Below are positions 11,586 to 24,552 of a DNA stretch of 64,000 nt, in pieces. The stretch is taken from NCBI RefSeq assembly GCF_018446385.1, contig NC_055999.1, positions 82,041,859 to 82,105,858 on the forward strand, given 5' to 3'. Below the pieces are notes generated by a model, which was not told the origin of the DNA, searched no databases, and was given only the letters and a program-made list of their open reading frames with translations. Each line of letters starts with the position of its first letter. Positions within the stretch are counted from its first letter, which is position 1. The stretch comes from Zingiber officinale. Its lineage: Eukaryota > Streptophyta > Magnoliopsida > Zingiberales > Zingiberaceae. The position numbers were made by a program, and so were the translations under genes.

Positions 11586-12665
11586 GTCCGCCCCGTGACG
11601 ACCTACGCATGGTCAGACCTAAGCCAGGATAAAAGAGGAGGGTTATATTAGGTTGTCAGTCAGCGTTAAAACTATGGCAAATATTCAATAAATGGATCTA
11701 TTAAACTATTGTGTTAATACTAGGTTATTCCCCGGAAGGAAAGCGTTGCAGGATCCGACTGTAAAGTCTCGGCAAGGACCGCTATATTTCCAGAACTCGG
11801 GTATAGTGCTAAATATGCAAGAGTTCATATTATAGGGTCCGACTGTAACGTATCGATAAGGACCACTACATCTCTATGAAAACATGAGTGTAATATTAAA
11901 TAAGCAAGAGTTCTCATACCATAGGTTGGATAAGGACAAATATGATAGAAAAACTAATAATCTTAAATTTGGTACATGAAACATAGAAACTCTCACTGGT
12001 AAATCAATGGAAATAGTAGATACGATGATTAGAAGAAGAATTAATATTTTGTGTGTACAAGAGACAAAATAAGTAGGCAAGAAAGTAAAACTGATAGAGA
12101 ACTTGGGTTCATAGTACACAAGAAAGAGTAAGGTAAGAAATAGAGTGGGTATTGTTGTAGATAGCTCGTTAAAAGGTGAAATTGTATAAGTAGTTAGAAA
12201 AGAGGATAGAATTATAACTCTTAAGGTAATAGTGGCGAAAGAAACTATGAACATAATTAATGTATATGCACCGTAAAGTAGGATTAAATAAAGTTACCAA
12301 ATCAAAGTTTTGGGACGATTTAGATGAAATATTATAAAACATTCTGTCAAATTAAATGATTTTAATAGGGGATGATCTAAATAAGCATGTCGGAGTGAAA
12401 AATGAGAAATATGAGAGGATCCATGGGGGTTAAACGAGAAATAAGGAAGTGAAAACTATATTAAATTTTGTGATAACATATGACCTTATATTAGCTAATA
12501 CATTTTTTAAGAAAAGAGAAGAACACTTAATCACGTTCAAAAGTGGGAATAATAAATCATAATTTGATTTTCTTACAGTTAGGAAGAAGGATAAAAGATT
12601 TGTAAAGATTGTAAACTCATTCTTGGAGAAAGCTGAACTACCCAACATAAGTTTAGAATTAGATA
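11586..12665 (+). mobile_element. RTE-clade LINE, 5' half (leader and endonuclease)
   Basis: A GC-rich leader starting near CCGCCCCGTGACGACC leads into a decayed apurinic endonuclease domain. Recognisable pieces are LKFGT.NIETLTGKS (11950s), the catalytic-glutamate segment LCVQETK (12050s) and INVYAP (12250s). In-frame stops replace tryptophan at 11977-11979 and 12070-12072, as expected for methyl-cytosine decay. The half ends at AGATA (12661-12665), which is duplicated at 25788-25792 across an inserted LTR element. The 5' edge is approximate. Confidence 0.85.
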
Positions 12666-14834
12666 TGTTGGATCAAGATGTGCGTGAGAGAGAGGGAGGG
12701 GGTGAATCACGTGGTTTCAAAACTTATTTTTCGGTTTTGAAATCAAAGTAAGTAAGTTCAGTGGAAAACAAAGTAAGAAAGCAAAATAGAAAAACAAGCA
12801 AAAGAACATGCGTTCAGTTTTACTTAGTTCAGAGCCTTTGGCGACTCCTACTCCAAAACTCAGGTCCTGCGGACCTATCGATAGGTAATTCACTAAATCC
12901 TCTTCCAGAATCGTCAGAAGAGTAATCAAATACAAAGAGAACCAGAAAAGTATAACATGCTACATTTCCCATTTGCTAAAAATAAGTATAGTAAATTAAA
13001 TTAGGTTACCAAACACTTTCATAGATGATCTACTTTGAATTTGGTGTTTGGAAGACTTCTCAACAGCAGTCGGGCATAGTAGAGTCACAACAGAGCAACA
13101 GCAGCAAGTCGAAGTAGTCAGAAAGTCAATCGGACATAAAAGCTCGTATAGAAGTTGTTGAAGAAGCCTTGGGTGAAACATCCTTTTATTGGGCATGGAA
13201 GGTGTCTTCCATAGCCTTGAAGGCATCTCTAATGTGAGGAATTTGATCCCAAACCACCCGCTCCTTATCTGTAACGAGATCTGAATTTTATCCTACAGAA
13301 AGTGTCTTCCATGACACTAAAGGCGCCTTCTATGAATAGTACGAAAGCGCATTCGCCTTCCATACCATGAAGGCGCCTCAGACACTATTCACCTCGAGGC
13401 CTTTTGTGCTTCTTTTACTCTACAAAAAGTATTAGTTCAATAACCTACAAGACAGTGCTAGCACTATAATAATAATAATTAGTAATTAGATCATGTCTCC
13501 CCGAGACTAGTATCTAGTCAGGGTCTCAATTTAGGTTTTTGAAATTGACTTAAATTGGATTGACGCCTACTATCCCTTCTAACGAAGATGCGTCCTCACG
13601 TAATCACTTTCCTTCAGTGACTTACCTGTTAGGATCGTTGGGCCGGCTAGAAGGAGAGTTGAATAGCCCTACACAATATAAAAACAAATACCCTTCTCAG
13701 ACTTTTAAAAGAACACTTGCATAAATTGAAATAAAGAAGAGGCTCATAGCTTTTACTTGGTTACAACCGGGGAGGTTGTTAATCCAAGGAAGTAAATGCA
13801 CTAAGTATCTCCTTTAGGTAAAGAAGTCTCTTACAACAGTGAAAGCACAAAATGAGAAGCTAAACTAACAATGAAGAGTGCACAAGTGTTGTATTACAAT
13901 TGCTTGTTGATTGAAAAGCTTCTGGACCAAGGCTATATTTATAGCCTTGGTCGGGGCGCCTGGAAGGGTTCCAGGCGTCTGGCGGGGGATAAAGTTTTAT
14001 CCCCTTCGCAACGAATCACGGTCAAACGTGATTCAATCAAAGTCACATTCTGGGTGCTCAGAAGGGTTCTGGGCGCCCGGAATGGATCCGGGCGCCCAAA
14101 CCTCAAAGTCAACCCTGTTGACCTTTTTCAGTCTGGGCCTTCTGCTCCGGTTCAGCTTGTCTCGATCCGGGTCTTCCGCTTCAGCTCCGCTCGCTTGGGT
14201 AATTTTGGCCAACCGAAATAAGGCTCACTCGAATCCAATTTCGGCCTTCTCGAGCAACCTTCCGTTCCGGTTTCTCGTCCCTCGGAAATGGCCGCGCGTT
14301 TCCTTCTCGTCCGCCCGCGTATTCTTCCGCAGCACCTCGTCCCTCGGACACATCAAGCCCGTTGGCTCTCTCCCGTGTTATCCTTCTCGTTAACTGCGCT
14401 TTTGCTCGACTTTTTGTGTTCCTAAGCTCCTGCACACTTAGACAAAAGGTTAAAACACCACAGGACCTAACATAACTAAGTTGATTACATCAAAACAATC
14501 TTGGGGTTCCAACATTACCTCTACTTACTAGGTATTGAGTTACCTCCGGAATCACACATCCGGACTTCAAGAATCAAACATCCCAATCTACCAGAATCGT
14601 GCATCCAGTCTTCTCCAATCGGAAATCGCACATCCCGACCTATCCGAATCGCACATCCAGTCTTCTTCAATTGAGAATCGCATATCCCGACCCTTGCCAG
14701 AATCTCATATATGGACTTCAACCTGTCGGGAACCATGCACTTGGTAGCAAGGTTAGATAGCAACATATCTAACTTTGACTTATTTGTCATTCATCAAAAC
14801 TCAAGTTTGACCATTGATGCTGACTACACCAATA
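12666..14834 (-). repeat. 3' LTR of the non-coding element, interrupted by a solo LTR
   Basis: It matches 18382-18899 plus 25040-25787 in order. Without the insertion at 13627-14514 it is about 1.28 kb. On the minus strand it begins TATTGGTGCAG and ends GATCCAACA. The part at 14545-14745 holds several copies of a roughly 60-bp subrepeat containing AATCGCACATCC. Confidence 0.88.
13627..14514. mobile_element. Solo LTR nested in the 3' LTR
   Basis: An 888-bp unit beginning TGTTAGGATC and ending TTCCAACA with a perfect 5-bp target duplication TTACC (13622-13626 and 14515-14519). The homologous site in the other LTR, near 25443, is empty and reads straight through, confirming the borders. The interior contains GGGCGCCTGGAAGG- and CCAGGCG-type GC-rich palindromic phrases. 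There is no internal region or partner LTR, so this is a recombination relic. Superfamily not determined. Confidence 0.85.
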
Positions 14835-16299
14835 ATCTTTCCCTTTTTTATACAATGACAACTTGGGTTAAAGTTAGAAAAATATTACAGAAGAAATAAC
14901 AATAAAAATTAAGTAAGTTCTATTCTATTCTCTTGAGCGTTTTAGGGTTAAAGTTTTTAAATTTTTAGTTTTTTTATTTTACTTAACCCTCCCCCTCTCC
15001 CTTGAGCATTCATTAAAAAATATGCAAGTGAGTATACCAAAGTATTAAAACACACAAGTGAGTATAAACTTTTCAAAATAAGTATAAAAACTTATAGGTT
15101 TATTGTAGGGAGGAGTTTAATGTTTTAAAAAAAAATCACTTAATTTTGAAAAAAAATTAGAATTTATAACACGTTTTGAAAGCAAACTTTTGAAAAATAA
15201 TTTCAAAGTTTAAAGTTTTAAAGTAGCTTCTAAGATATTTTCAAACTAACTTTTTAAAATATTTGAAAAGTGAGTTGCAAAGTATTTTTCAAAATAATTT
15301 TCAAAATAAGCTTTTGTTAAAAACATTTATAAGAATTCGATAGATTTTCAAGAGATCCTTTAACCAAGAATTTTGAATGATTTTAAAGTTTTTTTAAAAA
15401 AAAAAAATCTAAGAAAAATGCTTACAAAAAAAATTAGGCAAGAAATATTTTCAAGATAATTTGGTATACTTTTCCAAATTTTACAAATGATTTGATTTTT
15501 CAACTTGTTATAAATCTTTCAAAGATGTGTTGAAGGTAAGTTGTAAATTTTGAAAAGGGTCTTTCAAATAAATGTTTCTAAGAAATTCAGTAAATTAATT
15601 TTGAAAATATTTTAAAATATATTTCAAAATAAAGTGAAAATATTTTTTAAAGTAGTTGAACCCTTTCCCCCCTTAAGTTAACACTCCCCTTTAATTCGTA
15701 CTAGGATTTGGGTATGTTAAATTTTACAACATATATTTAAGGTCCTTCCTCCACTTAACTTAGCACATTCTAATTATTTTTCTTAGCAATAAGAAGTTCT
15801 ACCTAAGTGTTTAGGGGATTTAGATTTACATAAGTATTTCTACATACTTATTATAATTATTCATTTAAGTTTGATTAATTAAAATAAGATTATTTAAATT
15901 AATCATTGATCAGAACTTAACCTTAGGTTAAAATTAAGTTTTTAGTTAAATGAAATAATTTATTACTAACTCAGTAATAGTTAATCATTATTAATAGTCT
16001 ATTGATTAACTCTTAATTCATTTATTTGATTATTTAACTTAAATTTTTATTTAATTAATTGAGTTAATTGATTAATGAGAGTATTAGTTTTAATTTTAAT
16101 TTACTTTATCTTTAAGTTTTGATTAGATTTAATTTAAGTTAAATTATTAATTAAATTTAATTAAGTTTATTTATTTAAGAAAACTTTAGGTTTAACTTTA
16201 TTTAATTAATGTAACTTTATTTAGTGTTTTACATTTTCATTTATTTTAAGTTAGATTAAATTTATGTTTTAGTATAATTTTTAAGTTTAAGTTAAGTGT

Positions 16300-17480
16300 T
16301 TAAATAATATTTTAAAAGATTTTTTAAAAAAAAAATATAAGATTTTAAAATATTTTAAAAGAAATTTTTAAAAAAATTGTTAAAAGATTTTTAAAATAAC
16401 TTTTAAAAAAAATTCAAAAGAATTTTTAAAGAATTTTTAAGAGAATTTTTAAAATATTTTAAAAGGAATTTTTAAATTAATTTTTAAAAGAATTTATAAA
16501 ATAATTTTTAAAATATTTTTAAAACAATTTAAAAGGCTTTTAAGAGAATTTTGTAAAATATTTTAAGAGGAATTTTTAAAATAATTTAAAAGTTTTTTAA
16601 GAGAATTTTTAAAAGGAATTTTTAAAATAAATTTTAAAAGAATTTTTTAAATAAATTTTAAAAGAATTTTTAAGAGAATTTTTAAAAGATTTTAAAAGGA
16701 ATTTTTAAAACCATATTTAAAAGAATTTAATTGATTTTTTAGAAATATTTAATATAATTTTTAAGAGAATTTTTAAAAGAATTTTCAAGAGATTTCTAAA
16801 TGAATTTTTAAAATAATTTTTAAAAGTTTCTTAACTATGTTAATTAACTTTACGTTTAATTCCATTGTAATTTTTAAGTTCAAGGTTTAATTAAATTTAT
16901 TTCATTTTAATTTAACTTTATCTATTTTATTTTAATTAAATTTAATTTGATTTAATTTAATTTAATTTTTATTTATCTCACTAGATATATATTTTAAATC
17001 AAAGAATCCTATAATTTATTTTAAAATAATTTTAAAATAATTTTTTAGAAGATTTAAAATATTTTTTAAAAAGATTTTAAAAGGAATTTTTAAAATAAGT
17101 TTTAAAAATAATTTTAAAAGAATTTTTAAGATTATTAAAAAAAATAAGAGAATTTTTAAAATATTTTAAGAGGAATTTTTTAAATAATTTTTAAAAGAAT
17201 TTTTAAGAGAATTTTTAAAAGGTTTTAAAAGGAATTTTTTAAATAATTTTTAAAAGAATTTTTAAGATAATTTTTAAAAGATTTTAAAAGGAATTTTTAA
17301 AATATTGTTTAAAAGAATTTAAAAATATTTTTTAAAATATTTTAAAAATAATTTTAAGATAATTTTTAAGAGATTTGAAAAGATTTTTTAAGAGATTTCT
17401 AAATGAATTTTCAAAATAATTTTTTAAAATAATTTTTAAAACAAATTTTAGAATAATTTTTAAAGTTTCTTAAATACGTT
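16300..17480. repeat. Degenerate 11-12-bp A/T-tract array, partly duplicated
   Basis: Runs of AATTTTTAAAAG and AATTTTTAAGAG follow one another for several hundred bases in two blocks, 16300-16830 and 17020-17480. The spacing is close to one helical turn, so the DNA may be curved. Curvature is inference; the repeat is visible. Confidence 0.75.
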
Positions 17481-18361
17481 AATTAACTTTATTTTAAATT
17501 CTATTTTAATTTTTAAGTTCAAGGTTTAATTAAATTTATTTTATTTTAATTCAACTTTTTCTATTTTAATTTAATTCAATTCAAGCTTTATTTATCTCAC
17601 CAGATCTATATTTTCAATCAGAGAATCCTTTAATTTTGTAAGATAAGTTAAGTTAAATTTCAAGGTTTAGCTTAACTTGTGTTAGATTCAAGTTTAGCTT
17701 TAGGTTCAACAAGCAGTTATTCTTTGATTAAACGTTTAAGCTGTGGAGAGTTACTTGTACATCATTAGAGTAACCATGCTTTCGAAATTTTTTAAATAGT
17801 CTTGCCCACTAAACTTAGTACAAAACTTTGGTGTAACCAATTAGGATTAAGGTATTTTGGGTTGATCACCTCAGTGTCACGCCGCCATCAAATTTGTTCA
17901 TAAGGATGAAGTTTTCCATCTGCATCCTCCACAGATTAAATTCGTGCATCTTGTGCGTCTCATATGGAAGTGGTTCGCTGACATTTTGCATGTGCAATTC
18001 TTTGTACACCATTTTTTAGTACTAAAAGAAAACTCACAAAAATTCCAAGATTATGTCTTGGGGCAAGTAGTGAGGGAGATAAAGAAGTTACTCGAATAGT
18101 ATTGCCCGAATTTCTAAAAATAACAATAATATCATATTAATAAAAATAATAAAAATATTATGACAAATTTTGTCAAATGAGATATTTAACCAATTCTAAC
18201 TAATGGTGAAAAATAAAAACAGAAAAAACAAGAATTTTTCAATGAAGAAAAAAACTTGGAGGGAAAAAAATAAAAGACGTAAAAATAATTTCTAATAAAA
18301 AACGATATATAATTTTTTTCAAAAAGGAACTTCTCGATTAGTGGTTTCACCAATTCAGAGC

Positions 18362-18381
18362 GGTCTTGCTCTGATATCACT
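18362..18381 (-). other. Primer-binding site of the non-coding element
   Basis: Element-sense sequence TGATATCAGAGCAAGACC lies two bases inside the 5' LTR end. It matches the common plant site complementary to initiator tRNA-Met apart from one or two positions, and it fixes the element's orientation as minus. Confidence 0.75.
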
Positions 18382-19834
18382 TGTTGGATCGAAACACATG
18401 TGAGGGGGAATCATGTGGTTTTTAAAAACTTATTTTTCTCGATTTTGAAATCAAAGTGAGTGTAGTGGAAAACAAAGTAAGAAAGTGAAGTAGAAAAATA
18501 AGCAAAAGAACACGCGTTCGATTTTACTTGGTTTGGAGCCTTCGACGACTCCTACTCCAAGACCTAGGTTCTGCGGACTTATCAATGGGTAATTCACTAA
18601 ATCCACTTCCATAATTCACTAAATCCACTTCCAGAACCGACGAAAAAGTAATCAAATATAAAGAGAATCGGAGAAGTATAACACGCTACACTTCCTGTTT
18701 GCCGAAAGTAAGTACAATAAATTAAATTAGGTTATCAAACACTTTCGCAGACGATCTACTTTGAGCTTGATGTTTGGACGACTTCTCGATGGTAGTCAGG
18801 CATAGTAGAGTCACAGCAAGGTAGCAGCAGCAAGCCGGAGCAGTAAGAAAGTCTATCGGACACGTAGAAGCTCGTATAGAAGTTGTTGAAGAAGCCTTAT
18901 GTAATGTTCAAAATCACTTATTTAATTAAGGAAATTTATTGGATTAAATTATAATTTAATTAAAATTCAGGTTTATTTAATTAAGGAGAATTATTGGATT
19001 AATTATAATTTAAGTAGATTTTAAATTTATTTAATTAAGGGCATTTATTGGGTTAATTGTAATTATTCATTTGATTTAATTAAGAACTTATTTACATAAA
19101 TAAATTTAATTAGTTAAGTTGGCCTTGAATTAGGAAATTTGGATTAGTGAATTTTATTAAGAAAATAGTAAGATACAAATATATAAAGACTTAGTATTTA
19201 TATAATTTATGTGTATAAATTATCCATCTAATCAATATAGAAATGAAATATAAATAATATATATTATATATATAATGTAAATTATAGAGTATAGATTTAA
19301 TGTAACATGTATATAATTAAGAAACTATAATATCTGAATTATAAATGGATAAAACTTAGTATATAGAAATTATAGGGCTTAGCATTTATAAAGGGATAAA
19401 ACTTAACATATAAAAAAAAGGGAGACAAGTCCTAGACATACCACCTTCTATAAAACCCTTACCTAAAACTCCATCTTGTTGGATGATTGCCACCATCCCT
19501 AAGGAGCTCCCCCTCCCCATTGTGTCTCCACCGGTTCTAGAGCTCCAAGGGAAGACAAGAAGAGGAGTTAGTAGCCAAAGATTGAAGGCATGTTCCCTAC
19601 CTTGTTAATGCACTAGATAGTTTCTATAGTTTATGAATTTTCGGGTACCATAGGTTGATATTCATGGTTGTTTTTGGAGCATGATGCTCTCTCTTAGGGT
19701 TCTTTTCCCCACACTCCAAAGGGTTGTATAGACGAAGGGTTTTGGTTTTCTTGATAGGATAGTTTTCCTCACAAAATTTTAAAGGAGGTCCATCATGTTC
19801 TACTTTACAAGTTTGTACATATTCTTTGTCTTCT

Positions 19835-20690
19835 AGATACTTTAAATCCTTCTTACAATATGTAAAATTAAGGTACCTATATGGAAAACATTTAAGTGAA
19901 TTAAATCTAAATTTAAGGTTGTTTAATTGCTAGTGAAAATGTTAGGATCCTTTATACTTCATGAAATCATATCATTGTTTGTAGTTTTAGCATTTCATAT
20001 AGTTTCTTCATCCTTTTGATGCATACAATGACCCTAAAAATTTGGGAACTCGTGATTACTATAGGGAGAACATTTAGGTGAATTAAATATGAATTTAATA
20101 TCATTTAATTTCTGGTGAAAATGTTAGGATCCTTATTACTTCATGAAATCGGGATATTGTTTGTTATTTTAACATTTCATGTAGTTTCTTCATTCTTTAG
20201 ATAAATACAATGACCCTTAAATTAGAGAGCTCATGGTTATTGTATGGAGAATATTTATGTGAATTAAATCTGAATTTAATGTCATTTAATTTCTGGTGAA
20301 AATGTTAGGTTCCTTCGTACTTCATGAAATCGGAACATTGCTTATTGTTTTAACATTTTATGTAGTTTCTTCATTCTTTTGATACATATAATGACCCTTA
20401 AAATTAGAGAACTCATGGTTACTGTATGGAGAATATTTAGGTGAATTAAATCTGAATTTAATGTCATTTAATCATGGGTGAAAATGTTAAGATTCTTCAT
20501 GCTTCATTTAATCGGATCCTTGTTTGCAGTTTTAACATTTTATGTAGTTTCTTTCTTTTATTGATGCATACAATGACCCTTAAAATTATGCAACTCATGG
20601 TTACTATATAGAGTACATTTTAGGATGTTGCTTCAGAATTTAAGGTCCCTTAAATACTGTAAAAATATGTCGGGATCTTCATATTCCATG
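19835..20690. repeat. About 182-bp tandem repeat, four to five units
   Basis: The phrase GTGAATTAAATCTGAATTT recurs at 19896, 20078, 20259 and 20441, a period of 181-182 bp. Each is followed by GTGAAAATGTTAGGATCCTT, a CTTCATGAAATC phrase, and GTAGTTTCTTCAT before ATACAATGACCCTTAAA. A fifth, worn unit ends near 20690. The array lies wholly inside the Tekay-like LTR. Confidence 0.85.
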
Positions 20691-21579
20691 TAGTAAGGCC
20701 ATTGAATGATGTTGTTGACATGCTAGTTGTTTAATATCACATATTATAACTTAAATTTTGGTATGTATCATGATAAATATTAGAAAATTAGTAACCTTAA
20801 CAACTCATCAAAGTGATAATAGTTTTGGATCCTTAGGGCTTAACAAGTTAGGTTTAAAACATGTCATCGACGACTTTTCATTGTATAATGTAGTTGATAA
20901 GTTAGTTCATTTGATATGTACTAATTAAATTCCGATGTACACCATTTCAAATGCTATGACATCAGAACCTTATTAACTTATTAATGGGATGCAAGTTTAG
21001 GATCCTCAGGGTTCAACAAGTTAAGCTATAAATCATGTCTTTCCCTTACAATCATGTTTATGTCCTTATACTTGCTTTTTGTTAGAAGTGGCACTTTCCT
21101 TGATGCTCTAGATGGATTGTATAATTTGTAGGTTTGAGATTTAATAGCTCCTTATGATCTTTTATGTTTTAAGAAAGTGATACAATGTTAGCTCCTATAA
21201 ATTGTAAGTTTCAGAATTTGCTTAGTGGGATTGTGCTTACTCTTGCTTCACATCATGATAGTTTAAGTAGGCTACAGGTATGATATGAATTTGCATGCTT
21301 ACGTTTGGGTTTACTATTATGCAATATCTAAGTTGTTATGTATTCTCATGCTATGTTGATGCACAACTCTATGCTTAAACTTATGTTATGAATAGTGCAT
21401 TCTTGTGCTTAAGTTTATATTCATGTTCTTTTTATGTCTGATTATGATACCTTAAGGTGATACAGGTAAATTACGAAATTCTAGGTTTAGGTATATGTTT
21501 ATGTTTCTTCCTATATCTTATCATGATAACATTTATAGGTTATGTTAAGTTTACGGATCCTTAGGATTTAACATGCTAT

Positions 21580-21920
21580 GAAGATAATTATGATAATGAT
21601 AAAGATTTAATGTGGATACTGTGAGGGAGAAGGCTCCAGAGGGAGCCCGTTTATGGGAAAAGACCCCAGAGGGAGCCCAATACTGAGTAAGTTGACTATA
21701 ATAAAGTGATAATGATAATGATAAAGATTTAATGATGATACTGTGCGGGAAAAGGCCCTAGAGAGAGCCTGTTTATGGGAAAAACCCCTAGAGAGAGCCC
21801 AATATCGGATAAGTTGATTGTGATAAAATGATAATGATTTGATAGAAATACTGTGAGGGAAAAGATCCCAAAGGGACCCCTTTTACGGGCTAAGGCCCCA
21901 GAAGGAGTCCAACACCAGAT
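21580..21920. repeat. About 110-122-bp tandem repeat, three units
   Basis: Units contain GATAATGATAAAGATTTAATG, ATACTGTGAGGGA and GAGGGAGCCC-type phrases, with ATACTGTG recurring at about 21617, 21739 and 21849. It lies in the same LTR as the 182-bp array. Confidence 0.8.
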
Positions 21921-22170
21921 TTCCATAGGCCACGACCCAGTGACAAAACGGTTACTGGAGACCCCTCTAACTATAGGCCAAGGCACAGTAACGAAAAAGT
22001 GGTTGCTAATGTCCCGCCGCCTGGTACCATGATTTTATATGCTAAGATTGATCAATCGACCCTATGATGATAGCTAGTCACTGTCAACAATCTAACCTTG
22101 TCTTAAAGATTTTAAGATATATGATCCTTTTTAGAAACTTTGTTGTGAACGTGGTGTTGTTTGTGTCAAT

Positions 22171-24552
22171 TGTTGGTTGCTACTCGGAAAACCTAATAGT
22201 TCCACTGTACAAAAATTCAAAGATCTGAACCTTTCCTAGCTACCATATGTTCTTTTAAATTAAACTTGGATCACCTGCGGAACTTAACACATTTGATCCA
22301 AAGTTTAATTAACTTGTTCTTTTAGGTTTAGACTTGGATCTCCTGCGGAACTTAACACGTTCGATCCAAATCACCTAGGTTATTAATTCCATTAAATATT
22401 AATTTCCAGAATTGGCTTCTAGGATTGCATGGCGAGGCACATGGCCTTCTTGGATATGGGAACAACCACCACCGCCTAGGCAAAGCCTTTTAAGGAATGC
22501 TAATATTTAATTTCCTTAAATAACTTTAGGTCAACCAAAAAGAACAATCAAATCACAAGGAAAAGAAAAATAAAAGAACACAATATCAAAAATAAATTTG
22601 AAAAACTAGAATCGCATGCCTCTTGTATTTGGTATTTTTACATGAAGATAAAACTAGTATGATGCGGAAATTATATACTAGTATACCTTTTCTTTTGCAA
22701 GCAAAAACCTCTAGGTCTTCTACCGTATTCCTCTTCTAACCTCGGACGTTGTGTGAGCAACGATCTTTCGAGATGAGAAACCACCAAAGCACCTTCTTCT
22801 CCTCCTTGCAAGGTTCGGTCAAATCAAGTGCACCTCCAAGGATGAAGAGAAAACACCACCAATGCTCCAAGGGAAGTAAGCTTTCTCTCCATCTTCTCCA
22901 AGCTAGAATCCGGCCACACCTTGATCTCCAAAAGAGAAGAGAGTTTCGACCACAAGGATGGAGAGAAGAGAAAGGGAATAGCCGGCCACACCAAGTAAGA
23001 AAAGAGGGAGAAAATAATAGAGGTTGTTCACCTTGAAGGCTCCCAAAACCCCCTCTTTTATAATCCTTAGCTTTGGCAAATAAGGAAATTTAATTACAAT
23101 AAAATTTCCTTAACTTTCCTTGGCATGAATTAATTAAGAAAAATTAAACAAAATTTCCTAATCCCTCATGTCATGGCCGGCCACCTCATGGAGAGCAAAC
23201 AAGACAATTTTCAATCAACAATTAAAAATTCCTTATTTATCTTCAGAAATTTAAAAAAATAAAATTTCCCTTTAAAATCCCTTCATGGTTGATAAAAATA
23301 AATTTCTATAATTTTAATTTTTCAACATGTGAATAATTTACAAAGAAGAAAATAAAATATCCTTCCAATCTACAAATAAGGAAAGAGATCTCTTTCTTTA
23401 ATCTTTTGTAGAGACTTATAAAAGAGATATTTTAATTTTAATCTCTCCAATAAATTATATCTTTCACATAAGAAAAATTTAAATTTAAAATTCTTTTTTA
23501 ATTTACTAGGGCCGGCCACCTTAGCTTGGGTTCAAGCTAGGGCCGACCACCCATGAACCAATGATTTGGTCGACCCTAGCTTGATCCACAAGCTAGCTTG
23601 GCCGGCCCCTATATCATGGGTATGAAGGTGGGTATAGTACTCTATAAATAAGAGGCTACGATAGGGACCGAGAGGAGAAATTGGTTTTGGTCTCCCGATA
23701 AAATTAAGCATCCCGTGTTCGCCCCGAACACACAACTTAATTTTATCAATAATAATTCATTCCACTAGAGAACTATTATTGAACTACCGCACTAATCCCA
23801 AATTATATTTTTGGGCTCCTTCTTATTATGAGTGTGTTAGTCTCCCTATGTTTAAGATGTCGAATGTCCACTAATTAAGTGAGTTACTGACAACTCATTT
23901 AATCAATATCTTAGTCCAAGAATAGTACCACTCAACCTTATCGTCATGTCGGACTAAGTCCACCTTTAGAGTTTAACATGACAATCCTTATGAGCTCTTC
24001 TTGGGGACATTATCAACCTAGATCACTAGGACACAGTTTCCTTCTATAATCAACAACACACACTATAAGTGATATCATTTCCCAACTTATCGGGCTTATT
24101 GATTTATCACACTAAATCTCATCCATTGATAAATTAAAGAAATAAATATCAAATATATGTGCTTGTTATTATATTAGGATTAAGAGCACACACTTTCATA
24201 ATAACTGAGGTCTTTGTTCCTTTATAAAGTCAATATAAAAGGAACGACCTCTGATGATCCTACTCAATACACTCTAAGTGTACTAGTGTAATTATATAGT
24301 TAAGATAAACTAATACCTAATTACACTACGACCTTCCAATGGTTTGTTCCTTTCTATTTTGGTCGTGAGCTACTGTTTATAATTTATAAGGCACTATAAC
24401 ATTATCTTCTGTATGTGACACCATATACTATGTTATCTACAATATAAATTAATTGAACAACTACAAAAAAATGTAGATAATTTGACCAAATGTGATTCTT
24501 TATTCAAAATAAATGTTTACAAAAGCTTAGGTTTTCAGTATACACTCTAACA
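22171..24552. mobile_element. Solo LTR (copia-like) nested in the Tekay-like LTR
   Basis: A 2.38-kb unit beginning TGTTGGTTGC and ending CTCTAACA, flanked by TCAAT (22166-22170) and CCAAT (24553-24557), a near-perfect 5-bp duplication. It contains a plus-strand TATA motif (CTCTATAAATAAGAGG, about 23641) and a minus-strand TATAAAAGAGGGGG (about 23050). The long right half after 23820 is AT-rich and non-coding. No pol is present. Its length and character suggest a SIRE/Angela-type copia LTR; this is recognition, not a search result. Confidence 0.65.

Larger units (their letters stand above)
14835..18381 (-). other. AT-rich interior of the non-coding LTR element
   Basis: 3.5 kb without a credible coding region. 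From about 16300 to 17480 it is a degenerate array of a 12-bp phrase like AATTTTTAARAG. A block ending near 16990 is repeated about 620 bp further on: the matching CACTAGAT and CACCAGAT phrases lie near 16980 and 17600. A less AT-rich stretch at 17870-18110 resembles decayed unique sequence of unknown origin. Confidence 0.7.

Noticed and set aside
16300-17480. CRISPR-like or satellite array
   Set aside because: The phrases are degenerate with no spacer structure, the window is a plant nuclear sequence, and the repeat is confined to a retroelement interior.
18186-18380. 64-codon minus-strand frame starting MISEQDRSELVKP just inside the 5' LTR
   Set aside because: Its first codons are the primer-binding site itself, and the rest is Phe/Lys-rich AT composition without gag motifs.
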